Source: Acetatifactor sp. (GTDB lineage Bacteria > Bacillota > Clostridia > Lachnospirales > Lachnospiraceae). From it: DNA of 64,000 nt. Within the stretch, counting starts at the first letter, position 1. Each line of letters begins with the position of its first letter. The notes beneath the pieces were generated by a model. It was given only the letters and a program-made list of their open reading frames with translations. It was not told the origin of the DNA and did no database searches. Position numbers and translations under genes: made by a program. Below, one piece after another: positions 53,850 through 64,000 of the stretch. The stretch spans positions 1 through 64,000 of the forward strand of contig JAILHH010000022.1 in assembly GCA_024695935.1 (NCBI GenBank). Direction: 5' to 3'.

Positions 53850-56800
53850 CTAGGACAGTATACCATTTTCAGCCTCCAAATAAAAGGAATATATTATTTT
53901 TTCCTTTACGGGCATCTTTCTGATACTGCAAAGCGCTTCACTGTAATAGTCAAGCTGGACGGAATATCTCTCCCAGAGTCTTTCAAAATCGGGAACTCTG
54001 TCCGTCTTATAATCCATTAAGACGATATTACCGTCTTCCACAAAAAAGACGTCAATTATTCCCTGGATCAAAACCTTCTCATCTGCTGAAAACTCGCCTG
54101 AGAGCCTGTCCGCCGAGATTCCGTACACAAAGGGCTGCTCTCTGTAAAGGTCCCCTCTCTTTGAAGCCATCCACATGCGATAGGAGAGCTTTGTCTTAAA
54201 GAAATTGAGGATCTTGTCCGTATTTATAAGCCCTCTGTACTCCGAAGAAAGCTTTCCGCTCTTTACATTCTCATCCAGAAACTCTTCCGTATTCTTTCTG
54301 ATCAGGTTAATTGAATCACTGCACAGTATCTGCAAGTATTCATCAAAGCTTGCCGGCAAAGTACCTTCAAAAGCAGGTCCAAGAACCCTGTCAAAGTCAA
54401 TTATCTCCATGCATCTGTGATATGCGGAACCTCTTGTGGCTCCGTCAGCTGGCTCCTCAGCCTTTTTAAAACGGGGAACATATAGCGGCACATCCTCCGG
54501 TTCAAACATACTGTAAGCCTCCTCATCCCTTTCCGCCATGGATGCAATTTTTAATTCAGACACAGATGTTTTTGTATATAATTTTCTAAGATATTCGTAC
54601 GGATAAACGTATTCAAACCTGTTTGATAACGCATGTAACTTATCTTCCTCATCCCTTGGTATATCTGCGTTTAACTCCATTAACGCTTTACCCTTTTCAA
54701 GCTGTGACGCAAAAAATTCATTTTTAAGTTCTTCATCTCCATAAAATGAAGGACGGAATGAAATATCTTTAATAAAAGGTGTTATTAAATCAAGATAACG
54801 TCTTGTTTTGATGAAATTACCGTATGCAAGTCTCTTGGGATTCTCCCTATCGCCGTAAGCATCATCCACAATCTTGTCATATTCGGAGGTAGATATATTA
54901 CCTGTAAGGATCAGTTTTTCCCTGGCTCTTGTCAAAGCCACGTAGAGTATCCTGATCTCCTCCGCCACATTTTCCTGCTTTATCTTTGCTGAAATGGCCA
55001 TATGCCTGAGAGTGTTATTCCTTATCCTCTTTCCGGGATTAAAATACATGATTCCCAGGCCCAGTTCGCTGTCGCAGATAAGCTCCTCTTTTATGTCGCT
55101 TTCATTAAACTGCTTGTCCAGTGAAGCCACAAATACCACAGGAAATTCCAGTCCCTTACTCTTGTGAATGCTCATGATCCTGACCACGTTTGCATTCTCA
55201 TCAATCATCTGAGCCTCACCCTCATCGATGGAATAGGACTCTATCTGCTCAATGTATCGCACAAACTGAAATAGTCCGTACATGGAGGTCTTTTCAAAGG
55301 AAAGTGCCTTGGTAAAGAGCATTTCCACATTGCTCCTACGCTTCTCTCCCGCGGGAAGTGCGCTTACATAGTCGAGATAATCATGTTCCGCATTTATCTT
55401 TATCAAAAGCTCATGCACGGACATGGTCTTTGCCATCTGCCTGTATCTTGTGATCATATCCACAAAAGCCCTTGATTTATCTGTCAGTTCATCCTCTTTA
55501 TCGGATGCACTCCTGTCGGTAACGGCTTTAAAGAGACGAGTTTTTTTATCATCTGCTCTAAGAAGTGCTATCTCCTCATCGCTAAAGCCTCCAAACACGG
55601 ATCTCATCACCGCAAATACGGGGATATCCTGAAGGGGATTGTCCAAAACTTTTAAAAGATTTATTAAAACCGTGATCTCTTTTGCGCCAAAATAACCCTT
55701 CTTTGACTCCGTATAGGCAGGTATGCCGTTTTTTTCAAGGACTTTCTTAAAAATATCCTCCCTGTCACGGCCGCTTCTAAAGAGGATCACAATATCGCTG
55801 TATTTTAAGGGTCTGAACTCCTTACTGTCCTTTATCTGCACCTGCATGGACTTCATAAGCTGCCCGATCTTAGTGGCAATAAGGGTGGCCTCCCTCTCCA
55901 TTTTTTCGTTAAAATCAAGGCCGTCAGCACATGAAAACAGGATCTCGCTTGATTTATCCGGCGTGTATTCATAATAATCTGCGCCCACGTATAGAGCCGC
56001 TTTATCGTCATAGGCTAACTTCGAGGAATCCTCCTGCATTATCCTTTCAAAGAGGGAATTTACGCTTTTTATGACTTCCTCACGGCTTCTGAAATTATTT
56101 GACAGATCGATCCTGGTCTCGTCACAGCTTTCATCGCCGTATGTCCCGTATTTTTCAAGGAAAAGATCGGGCCTTGCCTGTCTGAATCTGTAAATACTCT
56201 GCTTGACATCACCCACGAGGAACCTGTTGTACGTACCGGGCTTATCTCCCGCCACGGCTGACAGAATATATTCCTGTACAAGGTTTGAGTCCTGATACTC
56301 ATCGATCATGACTTCCCTGAAAAACTCCCTGTACTCCTTTGCCACATCACTTACAGTCATGTTTCCGTTTTCATCCGGGGTCATTAAGATTTTCAGAGCA
56401 AAATGCTCCATGTCGGAAAAATCTATTATCTTTCTCCTGCTTTTCTCATTGGCAACCCTTTCGTCAAAATCAAGGGTCATGTCCACCAAAACATCCACCA
56501 CCTCTGCGCACTCCGCAGCCTGCAGGTCTGCAAGATCAAATGGTGTGGCGAATATCTCGCCCATTATCTTTTTATTGATAATATCCTTTACACCGTTTCG
56601 GTAACCCTGCACCAGTTCCCTCTTCATGGGAGAAACGGAATCATCCTTTTTCCTCGGAAGACTTCCAAAGCTTATGGCGGAGACCTTCTCGCAGAGTTTT
56701 TCAAAAGTATCTGCCATAAGCGCCTTCTGTATGGCTTCGTACTCGCCATCCACCAACTCACCGTACATATAGGGTCCGTCGGGACTTTGAATGATTTCTA

Positions 56801-57476
56801 TCATCTTTTCGTATTCGGCAACGCAGGACTCCAGGTGCTTTTTTATTAAATCCATCAAATAGGCTTTGCATGCCGAATCATCTCTGTAATCATTTTTTCT
56901 TTCAATAAGCCACTTATCCGGCCATGGCATGGAGGACGCAACGCTTGAAAGCTTGTCGATCATTGCCTTTAACTCTTTATCCCCGGTTTTTCTGCAGAAA
57001 AACTCAAGGCACTTTTTAAAGTCATCACTGTCCTCTTTGTAATAATCCTCAAGGAGTTTTTCCATGACGTCCTCGCGAAGCATCTGCATCTCCGCTTCAT
57101 CTGCCACACGAAAACCGGGCTCCAGACCGATCTTGTTGAAATGGTTTTTTACTATAAAGAGAGAAAAGGAGTCGATGGTCGTGATCTGCGCATTGTAGAT
57201 AAGGGAAAGCTGTCTCTGAAGATGAACGCTCTCCGGATCTTTTTCCAGTTCCTCATAAAGCCTTTTTTCTATCCTGGCTCTCATCTCCGCTGCCGCTGCC
57301 TTTGTGAAAGTAACCACCAGTATTCTGTCTATGTCGACAGGGTCCGACTCATGGCAGACCATCCTGATTATCCTCTCTGTAAGCACAGCGGTCTTTCCGC
57401 TTCCCGCAGCGGCGGAAACCAATATGTTTTTACCGTGAATATCTATGCATTTTTGCTGATCAGGTGTAAACTTCAT
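53850..57476 (-). CDS. addA: ATP-dependent helicase/nuclease subunit A
   Basis: This 1,208-residue protein works with AddB in double-strand break repair, as the RecBCD equivalent of Firmicutes. The N-terminal UvrD/Rep-type helicase has Walker A in SAAAGSGKTAVLTERI, IDEYQDSN (motif II), VGDVKQSIYRFRQA (motif III) and VTALTRAREKL-like LYVALTRAREKL (motif VI). The C-terminal RecB-type nuclease has VLMDYKTDR. Start 57476 was chosen because a TTG at 57479 precedes the ATG and GAGGAAAGAG lies upstream. It overlaps the addB stop by about 17 bp, so they are coupled. Confidence 0.96.
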   Translation of the reverse strand: MKFTPDQQKCIDIHGKNILVSAAAGSGKTAVLTERIIRMVCHESDPVDIDRILVVTFTKAAAAEMRARIEKRLYEELEKDPESVHLQRQLSLIYNAQITTIDSFSLFIVKNHFNKIGLEPGFRVADEAEMQMLREDVMEKLLEDYYKEDSDDFKKCLEFFCRKTGDKELKAMIDKLSSVASSMPWPDKWLIERKNDYRDDSACKAYLMDLIKKHLESCVAEYEKMIEIIQSPDGPYMYGELVDGEYEAIQKALMADTFEKLCEKVSAISFGSLPRKKDDSVSPMKRELVQGYRNGVKDIINKKIMGEIFATPFDLADLQAAECAEVVDVLVDMTLDFDERVANEKSRRKIIDFSDMEHFALKILMTPDENGNMTVSDVAKEYREFFREVMIDEYQDSNLVQEYILSAVAGDKPGTYNRFLVGDVKQSIYRFRQARPDLFLEKYGTYGDESCDETRIDLSNNFRSREEVIKSVNSLFERIMQEDSSKLAYDDKAALYVGADYYEYTPDKSSEILFSCADGLDFNEKMEREATLIATKIGQLMKSMQVQIKDSKEFRPLKYSDIVILFRSGRDREDIFKKVLEKNGIPAYTESKKGYFGAKEITVLINLLKVLDNPLQDIPVFAVMRSVFGGFSDEEIALLRADDKKTRLFKAVTDRSASDKEDELTDKSRAFVDMITRYRQMAKTMSVHELLIKINAEHDYLDYVSALPAGEKRRSNVEMLFTKALSFEKTSMYGLFQFVRYIEQIESYSIDEGEAQMIDENANVVRIMSIHKSKGLEFPVVFVASLDKQFNESDIKEELICDSELGLGIMYFNPGKRIRNNTLRHMAISAKIKQENVAEEIRILYVALTRAREKLILTGNISTSEYDKIVDDAYGDRENPKRLAYGNFIKTRRYLDLITPFIKDISFRPSFYGDEELKNEFFASQLEKGKALMELNADIPRDEEDKLHALSNRFEYVYPYEYLRKLYTKTSVSELKIASMAERDEEAYSMFEPEDVPLYVPRFKKAEEPADGATRGSAYHRCMEIIDFDRVLGPAFEGTLPASFDEYLQILCSDSINLIRKNTEEFLDENVKSGKLSSEYRGLINTDKILNFFKTKLSYRMWMASKRGDLYREQPFVYGISADRLSGEFSADEKVLIQGIIDVFFVEDGNIVLMDYKTDRVPDFERLWERYSVQLDYYSEALCSIRKMPVKEKIIYSFYLEAENGILS

Positions 57477-60400
57477 CAATCTCTTTCCTCATTTTGTCAA
57501 GAATATCTGCGTCATTCTCGCAGTTCTCCACTTTAGAGCAGTCTCTGTACTCGTATCCCGGAATGTTTTTGTCCATGGGACAGGCACTTTTGAAAGCACA
57601 GTATTCGCAGGCATTCCTGCCCTGCTTTTTCTCTGAGGGAGAAATGGAAATATCTCCGTCCACAATAGATTTTCCAAGCCTTTTTATCACAAGATCCGTA
57701 TATCCCGAGATCGCCAGCATATCTTCCGGACCTATAACGTCTGATGCGGCCGCCAGGGAATGATCCTTGTTGTATTTTACGGGGATCACCACAGATTCAC
57801 CCTCTTCTGCCTTGTCCAGGTGATACAGAACCTTGTCATCCCCGTTTACAAGACCTTTTGTGCGAAGAGCTTTTTGTATTTTTTCATTTATCTCTTCGTC
57901 AGTAAGAGCCTCGGCACTTGTAACCTGGGGATCATCCACTCGGTAATACAACCATGCCGCCGGGACGACCTTTGCACCGGGATTTTCTTTTTCAAGCATT
58001 CCCGTTGCCGCCTTCATATACAGTACCAGCTGCAAAGAAAGGCCGTGATAGAGCGCAACCAGGTCAAAATCCTTGTTTCCGCTCTTGTAATCAAGGACCT
58101 TTACATAAATATGATCCTCATCCCTGCAGGTATCTATTCTGTCGATCTTTCCCTTAAGATACATTTTTTCCGTATCGGAAAGGGTCACATCGATCTTTGT
58201 GGGGTCATCGATCCTTCCAAATGATACTTCGTATCCCTTTGGCACAAAATCCCCTGCCGCAATCTGGTTCTGAAGCGTCATTACGCTCCTTGTCAGTATC
58301 CTTTTCATGCGAATTATGGCATAGGCATTCTGGGCGCTGGCATAGAAAACCGTGTTGTTATAATCGGCACAGAAATCGTCAACCGCCTTTGAAACAGCCT
58401 CCTTCGCATAGGTCTCATCGAAATTAAGCCATGTCTTTCCATCTCTCTCGAGCCCGATTGAAAACATCTGCAAAACTCCGTGAAACACATTTCCAAGGTC
58501 AAGAGCATCAAATCCGTATTTTTCTCTCTCCTTTAAGCTGAGACCATACTCCAGGAAGTGCATATATGCGCAGGAAGCAAAGTTTTCAAGCCTGGTAACA
58601 CTGTTTTCAAGGCGAAGTCCGTAGAGAGCGGAGGCAACTGCCTTCGACAGGTTTTTCTTTTCATAGGATGACAGAGCTGCCCTTGTGTATTCCTCCGACA
58701 GGTCACTTCCCTTGTACACGCTGTAGAGAACCTTAAAATCCTTTGCCTTTTCAGGGGTCATAAGCCCTGCAAAATACTCCCTAAGGCCTTCCGCAAGATA
58801 CCTCTGACCCTGTTTTTTATTTATGATACTCCCAAGGATGTCCCCGTTATCCTCAGAAATCCTGAGTTCAGGATACAGGCCGCACAGATTTTTTATAAGA
58901 TATGACGGCGCCAGGCTTTTACCCTCACTGTTTACCCTGGAATATGACAAAAACAATTTCCTCGATGGCTTGGTCATATTCATGTACAGATAAAGTCTCT
59001 GGATAAACATCTGCTGTCTGGGAGTGGGCGCAAGCTCCAGGTCGGAATCTCTTAAAAACTCCCTGTCTGCATCGGATATAAGACCGCCTGTGGTGATCCC
59101 CTTCGGAATATTTCCATCGTTTACACCCAGGAAAAACAGCACCTTTACATTGTTAAGCCGGCTTCTTTCCACATCACCCACAAGACATCTGTCCACATTC
59201 TGGGGGATGGTTCCCACGGTGATCTCCGCGATTCCCGCATCGATTATCTCCGAAAACTCCCTGAGGCTTATGACCTCATCCTTTAAGAGCTCGTGGATCT
59301 GATCAAGCATCTCCATAACGACCCTGTAGATCTGGCTGTACTCCTTTGCCTTCACCGGATCCCCCGAAGCTTTAAAATCTTCGGAAAAAGCATTTAACTT
59401 CTCACCGGCTCCAAGTTTAGTCAGAAAATCATACAGATTCTCCGTATATTCCGCAGCTGTTGCGGAAGGCTTTAAAGCCACCCCATCAAAGAGAGTCACG
59501 AACTTTTCCCTCGCCTCATTTATAAAGGCCTTTTTTTCCTCATCCTTAACATCCATGGTCTCGTAGGAGAAGACTTTTTTCCAGCTGCTTATCCCCCTTA
59601 TGCCCGTTGCGATACAATAGTTTTCAAGTTCGTCCACGGTCTGAGTCTCAAAATCGCTCATTCCGCCCCTTAAAAAGCTAAAAACCGCCTCATAGGTAAA
59701 GTTATCAAGAAACAGGTTTATATACGCCTTAATAGTCTCAATCAAGGGGTTTAACCGTATTCCCCTCGTCCTGTCAATGTAAAAAGGGATATCCAAAAGT
59801 TCGAACCGGGTCTCGATGTAAGGAGCGTAGTCTTCCAAAGATCCGCTTACCACAGCGATATCCCTGTAGGAAATACCCTCCTCCATGATAAGCTTTTTAA
59901 TCTTTACGGCTGCTTTTCCCACTTCTTCCGCGGGATCTGTCGCTTCAAAGATCTGAATATCCTTTGGAATTTCCTCAAACCTCTTACTCTTTGATCTGAA
60001 GATGTTTTGCTCCAAAAATCCCAGTTCTTTTGAGTCTTTGAATCGATTAAAATCAGAATTGACAAAGACGTCGCTTCCTCTGTTTCCTCCCGCTTTCTGC
60101 AGGCATTTTTCCAGATCCGCCACCGTCTTTTTAGTCAGATAAAACAGATTGTGCTCCCCGTCAAGGACATAGGGGTCTTCTCCCATGCCGAGCGTCAGAG
60201 AGATCACCACCTCACTGCAAGTCATCATGAGTTCCGTCAAAACCCTGTACTGGATCGGTGTAAAGCCGGTAAAGCCGTCAAAGATGACCACGCTGTTTTT
60301 TAGGATACCGGACTTCGACACGGCTCTTGTGAGGACATCCATCTTTTCCTCGGTAGTGATGAAAGAATCTCTTATATAATCTTTAAAGGCCTTATAAATA

Positions 60401-60882
60401 ACCTTAAGGTCCTTTAATTTGGCATTAAGAGCGTTTCTCCCTTTAGAATACTCGATCAGCCTGTCAACATCATCCACGCCGATGCCATATTGCATAAACT
60501 CCGAGAGGACGCTTTTTACCTCATGGATATAACCCTGTTTTTTTATAAGGCCCTTAAGGGTCGGAAGCTCATCGGATACGGACAATGCCACCTTCTGAAG
60601 CACCAGACTCTTTCCGGTATCATCCAAAACAGTCGTATCCTCCCCGCCGACCTCCTCCAGGATCCTGTGCGAAAGTCGCCCGAAACTGAGGACATCGATA
60701 TTCATGATACCGCTGCAATCACTATTTGAAACCAGATCCTTTTGTGTCTGCATGGTATATTGATCAGGCACGATAAAAAGGAAATTCCTTCCGGGTTCTC
60801 TCCCTGCCCTCTCCAATACTTCCCTGTATAATTGACTGCTTTTCCCCGAGCCGCTGGGCCCAAAATAAAATCTCAAACTCAA
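57460..60882 (-). CDS. addB: ATP-dependent helicase/nuclease subunit B
   Basis: This 1,140-residue protein is the AddA partner. The N-terminus has a helicase-like Walker A (FYFGPSGSGKSSQLY) and FLFIVPDQYTMQTQ. The C-terminal nuclease has YKSGNKDFD, and four Cys for the iron-sulfur cluster: one further upstream (FASCAYMHFLEYG), then RNACEYCAFKSACPM and EYRDC. It is the first gene of the addB-addA operon and overlaps addA. xth lies 13 bp upstream and is likely part of the same transcript. Confidence 0.96.
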   Translation of the reverse strand: MSLRFYFGPSGSGKSSQLYREVLERAGREPGRNFLFIVPDQYTMQTQKDLVSNSDCSGIMNIDVLSFGRLSHRILEEVGGEDTTVLDDTGKSLVLQKVALSVSDELPTLKGLIKKQGYIHEVKSVLSEFMQYGIGVDDVDRLIEYSKGRNALNAKLKDLKVIYKAFKDYIRDSFITTEEKMDVLTRAVSKSGILKNSVVIFDGFTGFTPIQYRVLTELMMTCSEVVISLTLGMGEDPYVLDGEHNLFYLTKKTVADLEKCLQKAGGNRGSDVFVNSDFNRFKDSKELGFLEQNIFRSKSKRFEEIPKDIQIFEATDPAEEVGKAAVKIKKLIMEEGISYRDIAVVSGSLEDYAPYIETRFELLDIPFYIDRTRGIRLNPLIETIKAYINLFLDNFTYEAVFSFLRGGMSDFETQTVDELENYCIATGIRGISSWKKVFSYETMDVKDEEKKAFINEAREKFVTLFDGVALKPSATAAEYTENLYDFLTKLGAGEKLNAFSEDFKASGDPVKAKEYSQIYRVVMEMLDQIHELLKDEVISLREFSEIIDAGIAEITVGTIPQNVDRCLVGDVERSRLNNVKVLFFLGVNDGNIPKGITTGGLISDADREFLRDSDLELAPTPRQQMFIQRLYLYMNMTKPSRKLFLSYSRVNSEGKSLAPSYLIKNLCGLYPELRISEDNGDILGSIINKKQGQRYLAEGLREYFAGLMTPEKAKDFKVLYSVYKGSDLSEEYTRAALSSYEKKNLSKAVASALYGLRLENSVTRLENFASCAYMHFLEYGLSLKEREKYGFDALDLGNVFHGVLQMFSIGLERDGKTWLNFDETYAKEAVSKAVDDFCADYNNTVFYASAQNAYAIIRMKRILTRSVMTLQNQIAAGDFVPKGYEVSFGRIDDPTKIDVTLSDTEKMYLKGKIDRIDTCRDEDHIYVKVLDYKSGNKDFDLVALYHGLSLQLVLYMKAATGMLEKENPGAKVVPAAWLYYRVDDPQVTSAEALTDEEINEKIQKALRTKGLVNGDDKVLYHLDKAEEGESVVIPVKYNKDHSLAAASDVIGPEDMLAISGYTDLVIKRLGKSIVDGDISISPSEKKQGRNACEYCAFKSACPMDKNIPGYEYRDCSKVENCENDADILDKMRKEIDEVYT

Positions 60883-60895
60883 CCCTTACTTCCCC

Positions 60896-61651
60896 CTAAA
60901 GGTTTATATCAAGTTCCACAGGACAATGATCGGATCCCATTATATCGCAATGGATCTTTGCATCCTCCATCTTTTCCTTTATGCGGTCAGATACCACAAA
61001 ATAGTCTATACGCCATCCCGCATTGTTCTCCCTGGCATGGAACATATATGACCACCAGGAATATATATTAGCCTTGTCCGGATAAAAGAATCTGAAACTG
61101 TCCACAAAACCGCTTTCCAATACCTTTGAAAAAGCAGCCCTCTCCTCGTCCGAAAAACCGGCGTTTTTGTGATTTGACGCGGGATTTTTCAGGTCGATCT
61201 CCTCATGGGCCACATTCAGATCCCCACAGTAGATAACGGGCTTTTTCTCATCAAGCCCCTTTATATAAGCGAGGAAATCCTCCTCCCACTTCATCCTGTA
61301 GGAGAGTCTTGCCAATTCTCTCTGGGAGTTGGGGACGTAAACTGTCACAAAATAAAAATCCTCAAACTCTGCCGTGATCACCCTTCCCTCATGGTCGTGC
61401 TCGTCAACACCGATGCCATAGGTGACATTTATGGGCTCTCTCTTTGTAAAGATCGCTGTTCCGGAATATCCCTTTTTGTCCGCATAATTCCAGTACTGGT
61501 GGTATCCCGGCAGGTCAAGCTCCACCTGGCCCTCACTGCACTTCGTCTCCTGCAGGCAGAATATATCGGCATCCGCCTCTTTAAAATAATCTTCAAACCC
61601 TTTGCCAAGGCAAGCTCTTAAGCCATTTACATTCCAGGAAATAAATTTCAT
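60896..61651 (-). CDS. xth: Exodeoxyribonuclease III / AP endonuclease
   Basis: This 251-residue repair enzyme cuts at abasic sites and trims 3' ends. Motifs appear in order: [81 protein letters not shown] and [13 protein letters not shown], containing the catalytic Glu, Asp and His residues. Its length is normal. It sits just upstream of addB, making a small repair operon with addB and addA. Confidence 0.95.
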   Translation of the reverse strand: MKFISWNVNGLRACLGKGFEDYFKEADADIFCLQETKCSEGQVELDLPGYHQYWNYADKKGYSGTAIFTKREPINVTYGIGVDEHDHEGRVITAEFEDFYFVTVYVPNSQRELARLSYRMKWEEDFLAYIKGLDEKKPVIYCGDLNVAHEEIDLKNPASNHKNAGFSDEERAAFSKVLESGFVDSFRFFYPDKANIYSWWSYMFHARENNAGWRIDYFVVSDRIKEKMEDAKIHCDIMGSDHCPVELDINL

Positions 61652-61739
61652 CTTCTGCTTCCAAATCCTTTCATTACAATAAATCGTTTATAATAATATA
61701 ACATTAAGTCTTTTATCAAATATCACATCCCGTATTCCA

Positions 61740-63527
61740 TTACATATTCATGTCAGCCATTCTGTTCCAGAGCCTGTAATAAGAACCCTCTTTTTTCAAA
61801 AGTTCCTCGTGGGTTCCCTCCTCCTCGATGCCGTTCTTTCCAAGGACTATGATCCTGTCGGCATCCTTTACGGTGGTCAGCCTGTGGGCTATGGTGATGG
61901 TGGTCCTGCCCTTTGCAAGATCCTTTAAGCTCTTTGTCACCAATATCTCGCTCTCATTATCAAGGGCGGATGTGGCCTCATCCAGGATCAGGATCTTCGG
62001 GTTTTTAAGGAACACTCTTGCTATGGATATCCTCTGTTTCTGTCCTCCGGAAAGCTTAACGCCCCTCTCCCCGATGTAGGTATAAATTCCGTTTTCGTAA
62101 TCCTTTATAAATTCATCGGCACCTGCAAGGCGAGCTGCCTCCATGACTTCCTCATCGGTGGCTCCCGGTCTTCCGTAGGCTATGTTGTCTCTGATGGTGC
62201 CGCTGAAAAGATATACGTCCTGCTGCACCATACCGATGGCGCTTCGAAGACTCTTTAATGTCACTTTTTTAATATTTGTATCATCGATCGTGATTTCCCC
62301 TGAGGTCAGATCGTAGAATCTGGGTATCAGGTTACAGATGGTGGTCTTTCCTCCGCCTGAAGCCCCCACGATAGCCAGGTTTTCGCCGGTTTTTACCTCC
62401 AGGTTAAAGTCCTTTAATACTTTGTTGTGATCGTCGGGATATTCAAAGCACACATTATTAAACGAAATGCTTCCGTTCGTCACATTAAGTTCACCTGCAC
62501 CCGGCTCGTCCTCTATATCTATGGGTGTGTCTATGATCTCGCAGAAACGCTCGATTCCCGTCATTCCACGCTGGAACTGCTCCGTAAATTCCACAATACG
62601 GCGGATGGTCTGGATCAGTGTTGACACGTAAAGTACATAAGCCACCAGATCTCCTGCTTCGATACGGCCATTTATCAAAAACAGGCTGCCCGCCACAATC
62701 ACCACAGTATACATGAGACCGTCAAAGAGCCTCGTGGACGTGCCAAAGGTTGCCATGGCATAGTAAAAATGCTTCTTTATCCTCTGGAATTCCACATTTC
62801 CTTCTTCAAACTTTCTCTTTTCTTCATCCTCTGCGGTGAAAGCCTTAACCACGCGCTCACCAAGCAAACTGTCCTCTATAGCCGCATTTAACTCACCTAT
62901 CTGAAATCTCTGAGCCTTTTGAGTGGCTCTCAGCCAGTGATTTATCTTTGCACTCACAAAGATCATAAGCGGAATGCAGGCAAATATCATAAGTGTCAAA
63001 AGAAATGATGCGTTTGCAAGTATCACAAAGCTTACCACAATCTTGATACCTGCAATGAAAAATTCCTCCGGGCAGTGATGAGCAAACTCAGTCACATCAA
63101 AAAGGTCGTTCGTGATCCTGCCCATGATCTGACCTATTTTATGATTGCTGTAATACGATCCGCTCAGCCTCTGCAAATGATCAAAGGCATCCCTTCGCAT
63201 ATCCGTCTCAATGTAGACACCCATGATATGTCCCTGGGACTGCATAAAAAAATTTGCCCCTGCGTCTATAAGCCTGAGGATCACGTAGATAAGCGCCATT
63301 TTCAGGATTATCCCTTCTGTGAGAGGCGCTGCGTTTCCGAGAGCCGAATTGGTGACTCTCCTCATGATCATGGGAAGCACGATGTCACACAGAGTCGTCA
63401 TTGATGCAAATACGAGATCCAATATCATTAAATGTCTGTATTTCTTTATATAAGGGAAAAAGCGTTTTAACAGAGTTTTTGCGCTGTAAGTCTGTTTTCC
63501 TTTTTCCTCCGTAAAGGCCTTATTCAT
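61740..63527 (-). CDS. ABC exporter, fused permease and ATPase
   Basis: This 595-residue half-transporter (type IV exporter, MsbA/LmrA-like) has six transmembrane helices (about 25-310) and an ATPase domain with Walker A GASGGGKTTICN, signature LSGGQKQRISIARV, Walker B ILILDEATSALD and the H loop IAHRLTTV. It probably works as a homodimer, moving a lipid, peptide or drug outward; the substrate is unknown. The frame can begin with TTG at 63539, but the ATG at 63527 is the more natural start. No partner half-transporter follows. Confidence 0.92.
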   Translation of the reverse strand: MNKAFTEEKGKQTYSAKTLLKRFFPYIKKYRHLMILDLVFASMTTLCDIVLPMIMRRVTNSALGNAAPLTEGIILKMALIYVILRLIDAGANFFMQSQGHIMGVYIETDMRRDAFDHLQRLSGSYYSNHKIGQIMGRITNDLFDVTEFAHHCPEEFFIAGIKIVVSFVILANASFLLTLMIFACIPLMIFVSAKINHWLRATQKAQRFQIGELNAAIEDSLLGERVVKAFTAEDEEKRKFEEGNVEFQRIKKHFYYAMATFGTSTRLFDGLMYTVVIVAGSLFLINGRIEAGDLVAYVLYVSTLIQTIRRIVEFTEQFQRGMTGIERFCEIIDTPIDIEDEPGAGELNVTNGSISFNNVCFEYPDDHNKVLKDFNLEVKTGENLAIVGASGGGKTTICNLIPRFYDLTSGEITIDDTNIKKVTLKSLRSAIGMVQQDVYLFSGTIRDNIAYGRPGATDEEVMEAARLAGADEFIKDYENGIYTYIGERGVKLSGGQKQRISIARVFLKNPKILILDEATSALDNESEILVTKSLKDLAKGRTTITIAHRLTTVKDADRIIVLGKNGIEEEGTHEELLKKEGSYYRLWNRMADMNM

Positions 63528-63627
63528 GTCTGAACCCAACTTTCTTATTCTGCTTAATCTTTATGTCTTATCTCAAAAATATATTTTTTTAAATACTTTT
63601 TCTAAAATCTTTTTCTAAAATCCTGTT

Positions 63628-63996
63628 TTAAAAATCCTGTCCGGACTCTGCAGCCATCTTTTCTATGTAGGGTGCGGGGTCCACAGCCATCTTTGCCATG
63701 ATGTCAAAGGATTCCAGCAAAAGCCTCTCATTGTTGAAGCGGTTTTTGTCATCCCTGTCCATGTAAGATTTAAAGTGATCCACCTGCCATGCCACTATAT
63801 CAGGGATGGTGAAGCCTTCAACACCATATTGGCCAAGGAAAGTATTGTAATCGTGAAAATATGAGAATTCCTGAAGCACTCCACTGTTTGAGGCTATCCT
63901 CTCCCATATATTCTCACACTCATCCTCAGATATGCCCCCTGCTTCACCAAGCTTATATACATAATCTCTTAAAAGGCCAAGCGCCTTTTTTAACAT
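63628..63996 (-). CDS. Uncharacterised small helical protein, possibly partial
   Basis: I do not recognise this 122-residue protein. It is helical and acidic with several aromatic residues (SYFHDYNTFLGQYGVEGFTIPD, split here by its first and last parts) and no membrane segment or signal peptide. The first ATG is four bases from the window edge, so the gene may start further upstream outside the window. Its C-terminus ends 88 bp before the ABC exporter gene, and the two are co-directional. The short gap contains a repeated CTTTTTCTAAAAT tract. Confidence 0.5.
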   Translation of the reverse strand: MLKKALGLLRDYVYKLGEAGGISEDECENIWERIASNSGVLQEFSYFHDYNTFLGQYGVEGFTIPDIVAWQVDHFKSYMDRDDKNRFNNERLLLESFDIMAKMAVDPAPYIEKMAAESGQDF

Positions 63997-64000
63997 TTCT

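Overview
The window looks like a chromosome segment from an anaerobic Firmicute of the Lachnospiraceae, most likely a rumen or gut Butyrivibrio/Roseburia-like fibre degrader. This is inferred from gene content: a mannan locus built around GH130 phosphorylases and a 2-epimerase, YesM/YesN-type two-component regulation, paired ABC sugar importers without their own ATPase, AddAB, a T-box on thrS, a TPP riboswitch on thiT, and clostridial-type housekeeping proteins. No rRNA, tRNA or CRISPR array was seen.

Region 1 (1-1967) starts with the tail of an AbiEi-like antitoxin gene. It is cut by an IS1182-type insertion sequence with perfect 16-bp inverted ends (208-1910). Terminator hairpins inside both IS ends stop incoming transcription.

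Region 2 (1968-30771) is a 29-kb beta-mannan utilisation locus, nearly all on the minus strand. Outside the cell, a very large modular GH5 enzyme with a C-terminal membrane anchor and a small GH26 enzyme with an F5/8C-type binding domain would cut mannan. Two importers, each a lipoprotein plus two permeases, would bring oligosaccharides in. Inside, a GH130_2-type phosphorylase, a 2-epimerase and a GH130_1-type phosphorylase would turn mannobiose into mannose-1-phosphate and glucose. A GH2 beta-mannosidase, a ROK kinase and ManA would send mannose to fructose-6-phosphate. A third GH130 of unclear subfamily and a chemoreceptor lie within the same gene run. A histidine kinase and an AraC-type response regulator sit in the middle, divergently transcribed.

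Region 3 (30989-46434) is mixed core and accessory. It holds yggS, a TatD-associated radical SAM protein, a helicase with an N-terminal nuclease-like domain, a phosphoesterase, an HPr-like protein behind a leader hairpin, asnA, an AT-rich block (AIM24-like, zinc-ribbon membrane protein, XRE regulator), a membrane protein plus acyltransferase pair, a HAD-CPBP fusion, greA and a MraY-type transferase.

Region 4 (46435-64000) holds a 63-bp tandem repeat array and a translational GTPase of the TetM/EF-G type fused to a YacP/Rae1-type NYN nuclease domain. These are followed by thiT behind a TPP riboswitch, thrS behind a T-box, a patatin-like protein, addA-addB-xth, an ABC exporter and an unidentified small protein at the edge.

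The most unusual items are the GTPase-NYN fusion, the HAD-CPBP fusion, the repeat array, the third GH130, the chemoreceptor inside the mannan operon and the terminator-insulated IS. All functional calls rest on motif recognition by eye. No database search was possible.
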